From Takakia lepidozioides (lineage: Eukaryota > Streptophyta > Takakiopsida > Takakiales > Takakiaceae), in contig CM060733.1 of the NCBI GenBank assembly GCA_030704615.1, forward strand, positions 39,122,001 to 39,186,000: 64,000 nucleotides of DNA, read 5' to 3'. The notes beneath the pieces were generated by a model that saw nothing but the letters and a program-made list of their open reading frames with translations, was not told where the DNA came from and ran no database searches. This document shows positions 33,191 through 42,284 of this stretch, one piece after another. The translations under genes were made by a program, and so were the position numbers. Within the stretch, counting starts at the first letter, position 1. Every line of letters begins with the position of its first letter.

Positions 33191-34717
33191 CGCTCTGGCA
33201 GTTTAGCCATTTCTCCAAGGGGTTTAGCCACGCCAAGCTAGGGTTTGTGTCTCTTGGACTCTAGGCTTCTTTCCACCGAGCTATGGCGGCTGTGAGGAAA
33301 TCAGCAAGGTATTCTTGCTCTTTTGGCTCCCACACACCACCATAGTAGCCCTAAGCCATGAGGTGGTTGCCACAAACCAAGCCTTCTTTCTCACTTAGCC
33401 TCCCCAAACACGCCACTAAACTCAATGGCAAACAACCAAGCCCTGCTGGTTCCCAGCCCTTGTGAGCACTCATTCAAGCACTCTCTTTGGCCATAGCATC
33501 TGTCTTAGAGCCTATTCCAGCCCCCTACACCTGCTGCTTCAAGAGTTGCGCTCCCTTCAAGCTTGAAGTTGAAACCCCAACTCACATAGGCCCTACAAAT
33601 GCTTTTCTTTCACTCCAAGTGGAAACCAGCCCTAGACCTTCCGTTCTAGCTCTCTAAAGCTTGAAAACAAGAGCCTCAATGGGCTGAAGGCATGCTCCAC
33701 ACATGCCCCACTCTCACCATAAGAGAATCAGCTCCTTTGCTTCATTTCTTGCACCCACAAACCTGAAAATACAAGCTTCAGCAGGCTGAAAGCATGCTCC
33801 ACATGCCCTACAGAGAAACCAGCCCCTTCCTTCCTTTCTTGCACTCCCACACCTGAAAGTGCAAGCCTTCACCAGGCTGATAGCATGCTCCACACATGCA
33901 TTGCCCTCACATAAGGGAAGTCAGCCCTTCCCTCTTCCTTGCTTGCCCTCCAAGCTTGAAGATGGAAGCTTCAATGAGCTGAATACATGCTCCACACATG
34001 CAACCTCTTCACACAAGAGATATCAGCCCCCTATCTTGGCTCCTTGGCTCCTTGATGCTCTCTAAGACAAGACTAAGCACTCCACAGCCTTTGCCAAGCT
34101 CTTGAAACCCTAAGGCTTACATTTCCAGCCACAAGACACTTCTCTTGTGGTGCAAGAGCTCTTCTTCCAAGCTCTGAAACCTTAGGTGCACATTCCATGG
34201 CCTTGCCGCACCTCTTAGCTCCTGTTCCAGCCCTGCTCTTGCCATGACAAGAGCCCTCTCAATGCTGAAGCTCGAGATTGAAACCCAATCTCACCATACT
34301 CCACAAAGTGCACTGATTTGCCCCAAGCCAAATCGGCCCTTTCGCTTGGTCTTGCAATCCTTCACACAATGAAAGCTCGCATTCCCAAGTCCAGTTCTCA
34401 GCTTTGCCACCAAAGCCACTATAACCTGCTCTTAACTGGTCCTCTTCCCAATCGTGCTTGCTCATGCATGTACACAATCTGGAACCATCAAGGTGCTCTG
34501 GAATTACCTGCAACATGGTGCTTTCATCTCTGAAGCTGAAGATCGAATGCCAAGGTCTACCACCTCGTAACCCACAACGCCTCCGCTTCTAACAACCAAG
34601 AGCTCCACGGTGCTCCTTGCATAACAACTTGGTTTCTCTCATTCTCAAGCAAAAACCACAAGTGCTACAACTAACTCGTATCTGGCACTCACAGATACGA
34701 GCTGATCTTTCTCGAGT
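33191..34717. repeat. Non-coding region of element C with diverged ~100-bp repeats
   Basis: Between about 33600 and 34060 there are four diverged units. They are marked by CTTGAA(A/G)...CAAG(A)...C(A/C)GGCTGAA(A/G)GCATGCTCCACACATGCC...AAGAGAA(A)TCAGC(T/C)CC. Further GCTCTTGAAACCCTAAG-type repeats run to 34600. No coding region is present. It may be regulatory DNA of a long LTR or an untranslated region. Confidence 0.6.
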
Positions 34718-35033
34718 GATAAAGAAGAAGAATACAAGCACGAGCTCACAAATCTGAAGCATAAACTCATGCATATATAACCTCATCACTCAAATACAAG
34801 TCAAGCCAAGTGCACCCCACGCCATGGGAAATCCACACTACGGCGCCATAGCTTGGCGCGGTGAGGCTCAACTCGAGAAAGATGAGCCTTCCGCGCTTGC
34901 CGTGAAGATAACCACTCCAGGGCCTAAATCTGCCTTGACCCCTAGATTGACACTTGGGCCAATCCCAAATGTCAATATGTAAAAGCTAGCTATTTCCTAG
35001 CTAGTTTCACACTAGTGGTAAAATAACTTGACA
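34718..35033. repeat. Right terminal repeat of element C (partial)
   Basis: 316 bp nearly identical to 24117-24432, ending CTTGACA next to the ATGG flank. The first 178 bases of the left repeat are not present before it. Confidence 0.9.
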
Positions 35034-35910
35034 ATGGCTTGAATTGGACAACATCAATCTGCATAGGATCATTACCGGATGTCTGATGAATCGTTGTATT
35101 TGGTGCTGTAGTAGCAGCGGCATGGTGCGTAATCGTCCATCCAGATCGCTTCTCTTGACATCTTTCGAACAAACGATTATCGCATGCAATGACTTGGGTG
35201 ATGAATTCGCTCAGTGTACTCACGTTTGGCATTGTCAGCAACAAATCTTTAACATCATCTTTTAGGCCACATCGAAACTGACTAATGAGGCTCTTCTCAT
35301 TTCAGTCAAGGTCGCACGCAAGTTGTCGAAATTCGGCAGCATAAATGGAAGCTGGACGTGCTCCTTGTCGAAGATGTCGCATATTTGTCTCTGCAACTCT
35401 ATCTCTATCATTCTCTCCAAACGTTGCAGTGAACTCGGACATGAACGCTTCAAAATTGTATAGTAAATGCAAATTTTTCTCTAATAGCGGTGCAAACTAA
35501 GATAGGGCAATGTCTAATAGAAGGGTGCCCACGAATCCCACTTGAATACCTTCATCAGCGTAGCGTTGTGGATGTAGTCGTAGGAACAATCGTACTTGTT
35601 GAACAAAACCGCAAAATTTTGATCTCGTCCCATCAAATTTCTCGGGCATGTTAACATTTTGTTCCCTTGTAATCTGTTGAAGATTTGGAGGAATCGTTGC
35701 AGTAGGATTTGTTGTAGTAGGGACTCGTAAGGTTGAAGATCCATTGTTCGACTCAACTCTGAAATTTGTTGTTGCAAATTGTTGAGAGCATTGCCAAGGT
35801 CTTGAGACTGATCAGCTTGTAGTTGGGCAGTAGAAGTTCTTGCATCTGGAGCTGAAGACTCTGTAATGTGGCGACCATTTCTGCAAATGTGCCTTCCATC
35901 TTAACTAACT
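35034..35910 (-). pseudogene. Element B gag, N-terminal part
   Basis: Minus-strand frames carry gag capsid-like segments. These include NLMGRDQNFAVLFNKYDCSYD, ERMIEIELQRQICDIFDKEH, LPFMLPNFDNLRATLTEMR and MLLTMPNVSTLSEFITQVI. Near-identical blocks occur at 57.0-57.6 kb. Stops and shifts occur at about 35516 and 35262. The frame runs to the left into element C at 35033. Confidence 0.82.
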
Positions 35911-35937
35911 AATGAACAAATTTTAGTCTCGTCAAAC

Positions 35938-36512
35938 TGTCAAGGACGAGAACATGACTGAAAACAAGAGATAAGACTAGAGGTACAAGGCTAGACAAGA
36001 AGTCAAGGTCGGCGTGGCCGAATGCACGATGAGTAAATAGAAATCAAGACGATCTTTATAACAATGAACAAGAGTACAAGATATTGGAACACGACTTGAA
36101 TACTGGAATGCTGGAAACTGGACTAGAGTACTGGGAACTGGAAACAAGAGTAGCTTGAACTGGTATTGGCGAGACTGAAGAGTGTCCAGTCTCGCCTCCT
36201 ATATATACTGGCTACTAAGAAGCTTCCCTAAGAAGCTTCCCCTATGGAGGTTGCTTGCTGGAGAAGTTTCCAAGATTAAACAAAGGTTTCTTGATGGAGA
36301 AGCTTCCTTAAACAAATAAGGTATCTTGATGGAGAAGTTTTATCCAAATGAAGCTTCTTGAGTAGTTTCCCAAGTTACTCTTGGTAATTTGATAAACTCC
36401 CGGTAACTTGGTAAATAATGATAAATCATGGTAGATCATGGTAAATCACGATAAGTCATGGTAACTTCTGGTAATAACTTGGTAACTTCTGGTATTTACT
36501 CCTGGTAAGTTT
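35938..36512 (-). repeat. LTR of element B (5' LTR on minus strand)
   Basis: Matches 19036-19665 from TGTCAAGGACGAGAACATGACTG up to TTACTCCTGGTAAGTT. The last ~20 bases do not match. Instead of ...CTATGTCCGTGACA the sequence reads TCACGGACAATGTCAC, which includes the terminal motif in inverted form. Element A coding resumes within 20 bases. Confidence 0.85.
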
Positions 36513-36736
36513 CACGGACAATGTCACGTGAGGTATTTTACCACACGGCCTAAGTTGTCCCCAAAACAAATTAGGTGACAAAACACTTTGGCATTGTTTG
36601 ACGTGGATATTCAGTACAAGCCATAACGGGACAATGTAGTGGGCGATGCTCTAAGTAGAAAACAACAGCTCATGTTGGTGTACAGAGGCAAGACAACGCT
36701 GCAAAGGAAGATACGAAAGACTTACCGGAAGATGAG

Positions 36737-37433
36737 ATGGCGAAGTCCGTGATGCAGGACTTCAAGCTAAGAGTTAAGTCGCAGTTCCACTTCCACAATG
36801 GACTGCTCCGGTACAAGCGAAAGCGTCTCTACGTGCCGAAGGGAGGGCTCAGAGATAGTCTCTTGAGGGAATGCCATGATGGCCCGCTTGCGGGCCACGG
36901 CGGGGCGCACCACGACACTCTTGAAGAAAGAGTATTTCTGGCCCAAACTAAGGGAAGAGGCTGAGGAGTATGTCAAGACATGCACCACATGCCAGCAAAA
37001 CCGAAGCAAGTACAAAAAACAAGCGGGGATGTTACAATCTTTGCCGATTCCAAAGGGGCCTTGGGATAGTGTTTCAATGGATTTCATGACGACTTTGCCG
37101 CTGTCAAAGGGATTCGATGCAATCATGGTGGTGGTGGATAGGTTCAGCAAAATAGGCCATTTCATCCCCACTAAGGAGACGGCGACGGCGCAAGAGATGG
37201 GGCGACTTTACTTCGCCCACGTCTTCAAACATCATGGACTCCCGAAGGATATTGTTTCAGACCGCGATCCGAAGTTTACAAGTAAATTTTGGAGGGCACT
37301 TTGGAAGAAGATGGGGACGAGGCTCAAGATAAGCACGGCCTTCCGACCTACAACAGACGGCCAAACGGAAATAGTGAACTCCGTGGTGAAGCAGCTATTG
37401 CGGAATTATGTGTCGGCAGACCAGTCGGATTAG
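36737..37433 (+). pseudogene. Element A integrase
   Basis: Starts with GLLRYKRKRLYVPKGGLRDS and ECHDGPLAGHGGAHHD (the His pair of the HHCC domain), then KTCTTCQQNRSKYKKQAG (the Cys pair). The core has [38 protein letters not shown] and TTDGQTEIVNSVVKQLL, keeping D, D and E. One frame shift lies near 36950. A stop at 37431 separates it from the C-terminal segment. Confidence 0.9.
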
Positions 37434-37434
37434 G

Positions 37435-38059
37435 TGGAGCACTTGGATGCGGTAGAGTTCTGTTATAACACAGAATACTCCGCAACGGGGCTTCTCCTTT
37501 TGTATTGGTCTACGGAAAAGCACCTCTGGTGCTGAAAAGTTGGGCTGCCCAGGACGGTGAGGAGCCTGCGGCAACAACGGTGTTGGAAGAACGCGAGCGT
37601 TTATTGGAGCTCGTCAAGTCAAACATTGCCAAAGCTAGGAAACGTTACGAAAGGCAAGCTAACCGGAGCCGACGGGAGGTTGAGTTTGAAGCTGGAAGGG
37701 AGGTCATGTGGTTGAATATTAAGAATTTTTTACTACCTCTGGAACTGAGTCCGAAGTTCGTACCTCCGTATGTGGGACCTTTTCGCATCTGGAAGGTTAT
37801 GAATGAGGATGTGTATGAGCTGGAGCTGCCGGCGAACAGTAAGGTGCATTCGATATTTCATGCCCTTTTGAAGCCTTACTTCAAAGATAAAGCACGTCTG
37901 AATCGGCATCAAGTGTTGAGTCCGCCACCTGTGCTATTGGATCATGAAAATGAACCCGAGTACGAGGTGGATGCGGTGATTAAGTCGATGAGGTTAGAAT
38001 CGAGAAACGGAGTATCTCGTGCAACCAACGGGGAGAACCGACAGCTAGTTACATGCTAG
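37435..38059 (+). pseudogene. Element A integrase C-terminal region
   Basis: Reads NIAKARKRYERQANRSRREVE, FEAGREVMWLNIKNF, FVPPYVGPFRIWKVMNEDVYE and HSIFHALLKPY. This is the GPY/F module, ending EPEYEVDAVIKSM, the lead-in to a chromodomain. The chromodomain itself is broken up; residual WKGYH and QKWEAHP-like blocks appear at about 38263-38320 in other frames. Confidence 0.8.
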
Positions 38060-38574
38060 CCGACTCATTCCGAGGATTTCCGAGTGAAAATTGAAACCTT
38101 CGGAAATTTACCGAGTATGTTCACATAGGAAATTGACTATTGCAGTTACCATTAAGGGGAAGCAATCGACTCCCCAACCCACTTAGCCGGTTGGTTCTCA
38201 GAATGAGGGGCCATTGGCTGGTTCAACTGAAATTATTTCTCGGACGCTGATCTCGTGAAATGGAAGGGCTATCATCAAGTGGAGTAACTTGGGTGCGTGC
38301 CTCAGAAATGGGAAGCGCATCCAAGGCGGTTGTAGCTTTTGAAGGGCGACCTCAAAAGCGGAAGAACCCTTGATGGGGACATCAACCTTGGATCGTGGGG
38401 GAGAAAATGCATGCTTAGTCCAGCTTAGCTAGCTCAAGAATCCAATTGCAAAGACTTGTGTTGTACAAATTTTGTTTATAATGTTGTGCGTCCTATTTTG
38501 TTTGGAATGGTGAAGTAATATTTGAAAGTGCTATAACAAAATTGACCCCCTCCCACCCCTCAACCAGCCCATTC

Positions 38575-39560
38575 ACTTATGGCTTTTCACTGGATTTCAG
38601 GAAGCCCTTCTTTGTAGATACCGCTCATCAACAATCATAGAAACTCAAGAGCATTGTCTGCTGCAATGTTGCACTTCATCCATAATCTAATAGCTCGATG
38701 GTATTATACTCTTTGTGGCCTTGGTGCTCGTCAAGCTTGGTCCACCCTCGGCCTTCTCTAATCAAAGATTTCTACATGATCTCGAACCCATGCAGCTTAT
38801 TTCCCATACATATTCTCCTCATGAACTACGACCAAAACTCCAAACACAAAGCTTTCACATGCCCAGTATTCGACTCCCTCAGAAGCTCAACTCTCTCGCA
38901 CCTTTGGAGGGCTAGATGTAACATAACCTTTTCTAACACTACTGGCTTTACTTCTTCTCTTCTCTCCCTTATCTATCATGACCTCTTAATTGAATCAAGG
39001 AAAGGACATACGTCAAAAGATCTCTTCATAACGCACGTCAACTCCATGCTACCTTCACAACAACTTAGGCCCGCCAAGGGGTCATTTGCCACAGCTCGTC
39101 CCCAGATCACTGTGTTTGGAATGGGCAACCCCCCAACAGCTAGAGAGACCTCCGTGGTATCATTCACCACCTTGCCGGAATTTGCCAATGATGTCAATCG
39201 GAAACATAGGGCCCACCCCTAAAAATGGGCAGTAGCCGCAAGACGAAGTAACTCTTAGTTACGCCGGCTTCGGTCGGAGTCTTCTGTTTCTTAATTGGAA
39301 ACACGTCAAGCAATCCGCCAAAGCATCCAAACCGCACTTTCGATAATGAGTATCTTATACAGCATGCAAGATCGACGTTTAGGCCAGTACTTCATACTAG
39401 GTGCTACTAGCTTTCGTACAAAGGATCATTTTCAAAGGCTCTCGGGCCTGGATAGTTCGTCATTCACTCTTGTGGAGTAGGTAGGATCGCATTAATATCA
39501 TTGACTACAATATGTCAATGGCGTGATCAAGGGTTTTATTTATTTTTCCCTCAAATATCC
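38575..39560 (+). mobile_element. 5'-truncated L1-type LINE fragment
   Basis: Starts within the zf-RVT region (EALLCRYRSSTIIETQEHCLL in damaged frame, about 38600). It runs through a 174-residue frame (38698-39222) with LLIESRKGHTSKDLF, SFATARPQITVFGMGNPP and LPEFANDVNRKHRAHP. The same blocks occur at 59.7-60.1 kb. A T-rich GGGTTTTATTTATTTTTCCC near 39530 parallels the end of that copy (60292). It was inserted directly after element A. Confidence 0.8.
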
Positions 39561-39630
39561 CACATAAAGTTTCCCATGGCCATTGTGCCCTCTGTTATAT
39601 AACGAGGAGCCGCTTTCAAAGTAACCCATC

Positions 39631-40025
39631 CCACCACCAGTCGGTAGCTCCGTTCGATAGAGTAGCCACCAAGGTGAAATTGGGTTCAGATCTTGGCTAT
39701 CTTGTTGGGTTTGTCTCCTTCCTTGTCCCTTTCGCCTTGTGCTAGACGCCTCATGGCGAGGTTGTGTTGAAGGAGGTTATTTTATTCACTCACTAATAAT
39801 AATCTATGACGCCTCCCTCTTAAAGGAAGCGTAAATTATGGTGTCGCTTCACCCGAAGGCCTATTGTCTTACAAGAGGAAGGTGGACACCTTTGTGACAC
39901 CAATTGGTGGATTGAATCCACAACCACTTCCAAGGTGGTATGTGTCCATTACCTATGGGCTACAACGTGGTTGTCTTCTCTCACTATAGTTAAGGGGCAT
40001 GTTTTACGCTAGCTCCGGCTGGCCT
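39631..40025 (+). mobile_element. tRNA-derived SINE, interrupted
   Basis: Starts with a tRNA-like head: GTCGGTAGCTCCGTTCGATAG (A box) and GGGTTCAGATCTTGG (B box). The body contains CGCCTCATGGCGAGGTTGT and AGGAGGTTATTTTATT. The body then breaks at about 39795 and resumes at 39976 with TCTCACTATAGTTAAGGGGC, matching the uninterrupted copy at 55522-55720. The interruption is another SINE (39808-39975). Confidence 0.75.
39808..39975 (-). mobile_element. tRNA-derived SINE (minus), nested copy 1
   Basis: On the minus strand it reads GACAACCACGTTGTAGCCCA...GGTTGTGGATTCAATCC, i.e. A and B box equivalents, ending in CTTTAAGAGGGAGGCGTC. It is about 75-80% identical by eye to 40049-40205. Confidence 0.65.
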
Positions 40026-40048
40026 CATATATATATATATATAAGTAT

Positions 40049-40205
40049 GACGCCTCCCGAAGGGAGCGTAACTTATGGTGTCACTTCACCACAAGGACTA
40101 CTACCGTCCAGCTGAAAGCTGGACACCTTCATGACACACCGGACTGTGGTTTGAACCCACAACCACATCCAGTGCCATTACCACTGGGGCTACATGCTGG
40201 TTGTC
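40049..40205 (-). mobile_element. tRNA-derived SINE (minus), copy 2
   Basis: The minus strand has TGTAGCCCCAGTGGTAATGG (A box) and GTTGTGGGTTCAAACCAC (B box), followed by a 90-bp unrelated body with the hairpin CCAGCTTTCAGCTGG. It ends in GGAGCGTAACTT-type sequence. It is too diverged to fold as a working tRNA, and lies next to a (TA)n run at 40027-40042. Confidence 0.7.
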
Positions 40206-40357
40206 CATATATATATAGGGGCCGGACTTGTCACAGCTCATGGTCGCTCCGGGGTGATTCCCTTGTAAAATAGAATGAAGAAAATAAAATAAAACCGCCA
40301 TGCACCACCAAGCACGAGGCTCATGGGACACCTCCCAAGGGAAGGGGAGAAGATTAT

Positions 40358-40437
40358 ACCACACCTGCCAAGGTAGTTGGATTTGAACCCAGAATCACCT
40401 GGGTGGATCTCCAACTGAGCTACCAACTGGTGGTAAT
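40358..40437 (-). mobile_element. tRNA-derived SINE head (minus)
   Basis: The minus strand reads CCAGTTGGTAGCTCAGTTGG...GGTTCAAATCCAACTACC, with good RNA polymerase III A and B boxes. The anticodon arm is disrupted and there is no discriminator context, so it is a SINE head rather than a tRNA gene. Confidence 0.6.
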
Positions 40438-40439
40438 TT

Positions 40440-41079
40440 GAATAGAAAAAATAGGCCCTTGCAATACTTTTAAAAAGAAAAAGAAAAAAGCGGGACAGCC
40501 TTGGCCAGGCTGTGTCAAAATGAACTAGGCCCAATTTCTCTTAAAAAAATAAAATAAACGTCCCACAAGCAATGGGTGCCGTCCATTTCTGGAGGTTGAA
40601 CGGTGGAGATATCCGAGGGCCCACCGCAGTGCTGAGCGTTGAAAAATAGGGTGCTTCAATTGTGAGGCAGCCCATGACCTTCGAGAGGGAGAGAAGTTGT
40701 TGGCTATTCTGGACCCCCCCCACTGTGGCAGCCGAGCTGGGCATCCCCCTCCCATTCAAGTGGGGCCCAATTTTAGTCAAACTAGTCCACTTTTGGCAAC
40801 CCTCACACCCACCATGCAATTCCTATCAAATTCAGGAGGGCATCAGGATTGAATGCCCGGTTAGGGTTTGATGCGGGTACAGTAAAGCAAGAGGCATGTT
40901 GGATAGTCCCAAAAGTGTTGGGTATTGATGGTGGTGGGTGATGGCCATGAATGGAGGAGTTGGGTTACAACAAAGCATCCCTGGATCCCTCACCCACACA
41001 CCCCCCTCCTTCAACTCCATTGTCTTATTTGCTCCCTCCCCATCACCACCACCCACCACCACCCCAAACACAACAACAA
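40440..41079. other. No recognisable gene
   Basis: Contains CACC- and CAA-rich low-complexity DNA (40925-41094) giving long but compositionally biased frames on both strands. Confidence 0.5.
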
Positions 41080-41345
41080 CAACAACAACAACAATCCGCA
41101 TGGCCTGCCTCCTAACTTAGTCAAACTCCGCGTCCTCCATGAGGCCTCCCAAAAGGAAATTGGTGCTAGAAAGTGTGATAGATGAAGCCTCCCAAGAGAA
41201 AACCAGCAACAACAACAACAATGGCCGGCCTCCTAAGTTAGTCAAACTCCACCTCCTCATGAGGCCTCCCAAAAGGAAATTGGTGCTAGAAAGTGTGGTA
41301 CTTAGATGAAGCCTCCCAAAAGAAAATTGGTGCTAGAGAGTGTGA
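41075..41345. repeat. Two to three ~125-bp tandem repeats with (CAA)n
   Basis: The unit is (CAA)n ... GGCC(T/G)GCCTCCTAA(C/G)TTAGTCAAACTCC ... ATGAGGCCTCCCAAAAGGAAATTGGTGCTAGAAAGTGTG. It begins at about 41075 and 41205, with a shorter third piece at 41304-41345. Confidence 0.8.
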
Positions 41346-41765
41346 TGGATGGAATATTTTGGATGGTGAGCCACCAGGTGGAAGAGATGAGGCTCTCTGT
41401 GGATGAATAAAGAGGGATTGTGGATGTTCTCCGTGGATAATGTGTGGAGTGAGCAGAGAGGGTTATCTCACCACCTTTTTCTTAGTGAATTGGGGAGGCA
41501 GTGATGCAGAGAAGACCCGCAGAAACTTAACAGCGCGGCGTGTTCGTGGAAAAAGTGGGTCGTCTCTGGCTCGTCTCCCCCTCCCTCGCAGTTTCCTGCT
41601 GTGGTCGTGTGGAGATCTGCCGAGCGGAGGGTCTTGGCAGAGCCCCAGCGTTTGTGGTCTCTGGTGACCTGAGCTGGTTTTCTTGGTAGAGCTAGTAGGA
41701 AGTGTATGCATGCGGGAGCTTGTAGTTGCAGACAAGGCCTGTGAGACTGGTGGCGGCGAGGCAGG

Positions 41766-42284
41766 ATGGGAGGTGCGGGGAACAGGAAGAGCACAGCTCG
41801 GAACCGATGTCGGGGGAGAATCCTGGGGGGCGTGCTTGGGCGATGGATTTTCCACTCGCTAGTCAGCGTTGTATTGTTGTTTCCGATGGATGCTTTGGCG
41901 CAAGGTCCCAGTGTTGGATCTGCTGTTATCCCTAAAACTGATCCTTATCCCTACCGTTCTCCTTCCCCGTCTCCTGCTCATGTGCCCACTCCATCTCCAA
42001 GCATAGCCCCCCACTCTGTTCGGCCCCCGACTCATTCTGTGCACGGTTCATCTCGTCCGTCTGCAGCGGTGGAGCGGTCGAATGGACCGTCACCGACTGC
42101 CGGCGCTGTGCGCAGTAAGGAAGTTATCAATAACGGGAAAAAGGCAGGAATCGCGATTGGGTCTTCTGCCGTTCTTCTGCAAGTGGTGGTGGTTTCGTAT
42201 TTGCTTGCGAAGCGGAGACAGATGCTAGCAATGGTGTGCGATTATGACCCTCCGGAGCGTGGTTGGGAAGCGTTCTCTGTGTAG
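41766..42284 (+). CDS. Putative small Pro/Ser-rich membrane protein
   Basis: A 172-residue open frame. The N-terminus is Arg-rich and then hydrophobic (WIFHSLVSVVLLFPMDALAQG), consistent with a signal peptide cleaved near ALA-Q. Residues 50-120 are Pro/Ser/His-rich, with repeated PSPSP and PTPSPS as in arabinogalactan-like or extensin-like ectodomains. A single transmembrane segment follows (AGIAIGSSAVLLQVVVVSYLL), then a basic stop-transfer KRRQ and a short cytosolic tail ending WEAFSV. The architecture suggests a type I plasma-membrane/cell-wall protein. No family was recognised. Support is the coherent topology and an uninterrupted frame; there is no homology evidence, and splicing cannot be excluded. 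Confidence 0.5.
   Translation: MGGAGNRKSTARNRCRGRILGGVLGRWIFHSLVSVVLLFPMDALAQGPSVGSAVIPKTDPYPYRSPSPSPAHVPTPSPSIAPHSVRPPTHSVHGSSRPSAAVERSNGPSPTAGAVRSKEVINNGKKAGIAIGSSAVLLQVVVVSYLLAKRRQMLAMVCDYDPPERGWEAFSV

Larger units (their letters stand above)
23939..35033. mobile_element. Element C: gypsy retrotransposon carrying a DNA methyltransferase
   Basis: An 11.1-kb insertion in the gag of element B. It begins TGTCGTGCGCATAC and ends ATAACTTGACA, and is flanked by the direct repeat ATGG (23935-23938 and 35034-35037). Contents from left to right: a complete 494-bp TG...CA repeat, a second partial copy, a PHD finger (plus), integrase, RNase H, RT, DNMT3-like methyltransferase and protease (all minus), Pro-rich repeats, leader and gag (plus), a long Pro-rich repeat array (plus), a non-coding repeat region, and the last 316 bp of the terminal repeat. 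Gag and pol therefore point at each other's backs. Clean outer ends argue that it inserted as one unit. Confidence 0.85.
19036..36512 (-). mobile_element. Chromodomain Ty3/gypsy element B, nested in A
   Basis: A minus-strand chromovirus bounded by LTRs at 19036-19665 and 35938 to about 36512. The order on the minus strand is LTR, gag, [insertion of element C], zinc knuckle, protease, RT, RNase H, integrase, chromodomain, LTR. The LTRs are similar but diverged, and most domains carry frame damage, so the insertion is not recent. The flanking A sequence lacks roughly 100 codons of RNase H. No matching target duplication is seen, which suggests a deletion at the insertion site or recombination between B copies. 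Confidence 0.88.
36526..38560 (+). mobile_element. Ty3/gypsy element A, right half
   Basis: Continuation of element A after the nested insertion. It starts with the RNase H tail (YFTTRPKLSPKQ, DVDIQYKP, GDALSRKQ), then integrase and its C-terminal module. It ends with a purine tract GTGGGGGAGAAAA (38396-38408) that suits a polypurine tract before a 3' LTR. The LTR itself could not be delimited. Confidence 0.85.

Noticed and set aside
40358-40437. Functional tRNA gene
   Set aside because: A and B boxes are present but the acceptor and anticodon stems do not pair well; fits a SINE head.
40832-41185. Two opposing ORFs with Val- or Asn-runs
   Set aside because: Low-complexity CAA/CACC repeat DNA translated; no conserved domain.
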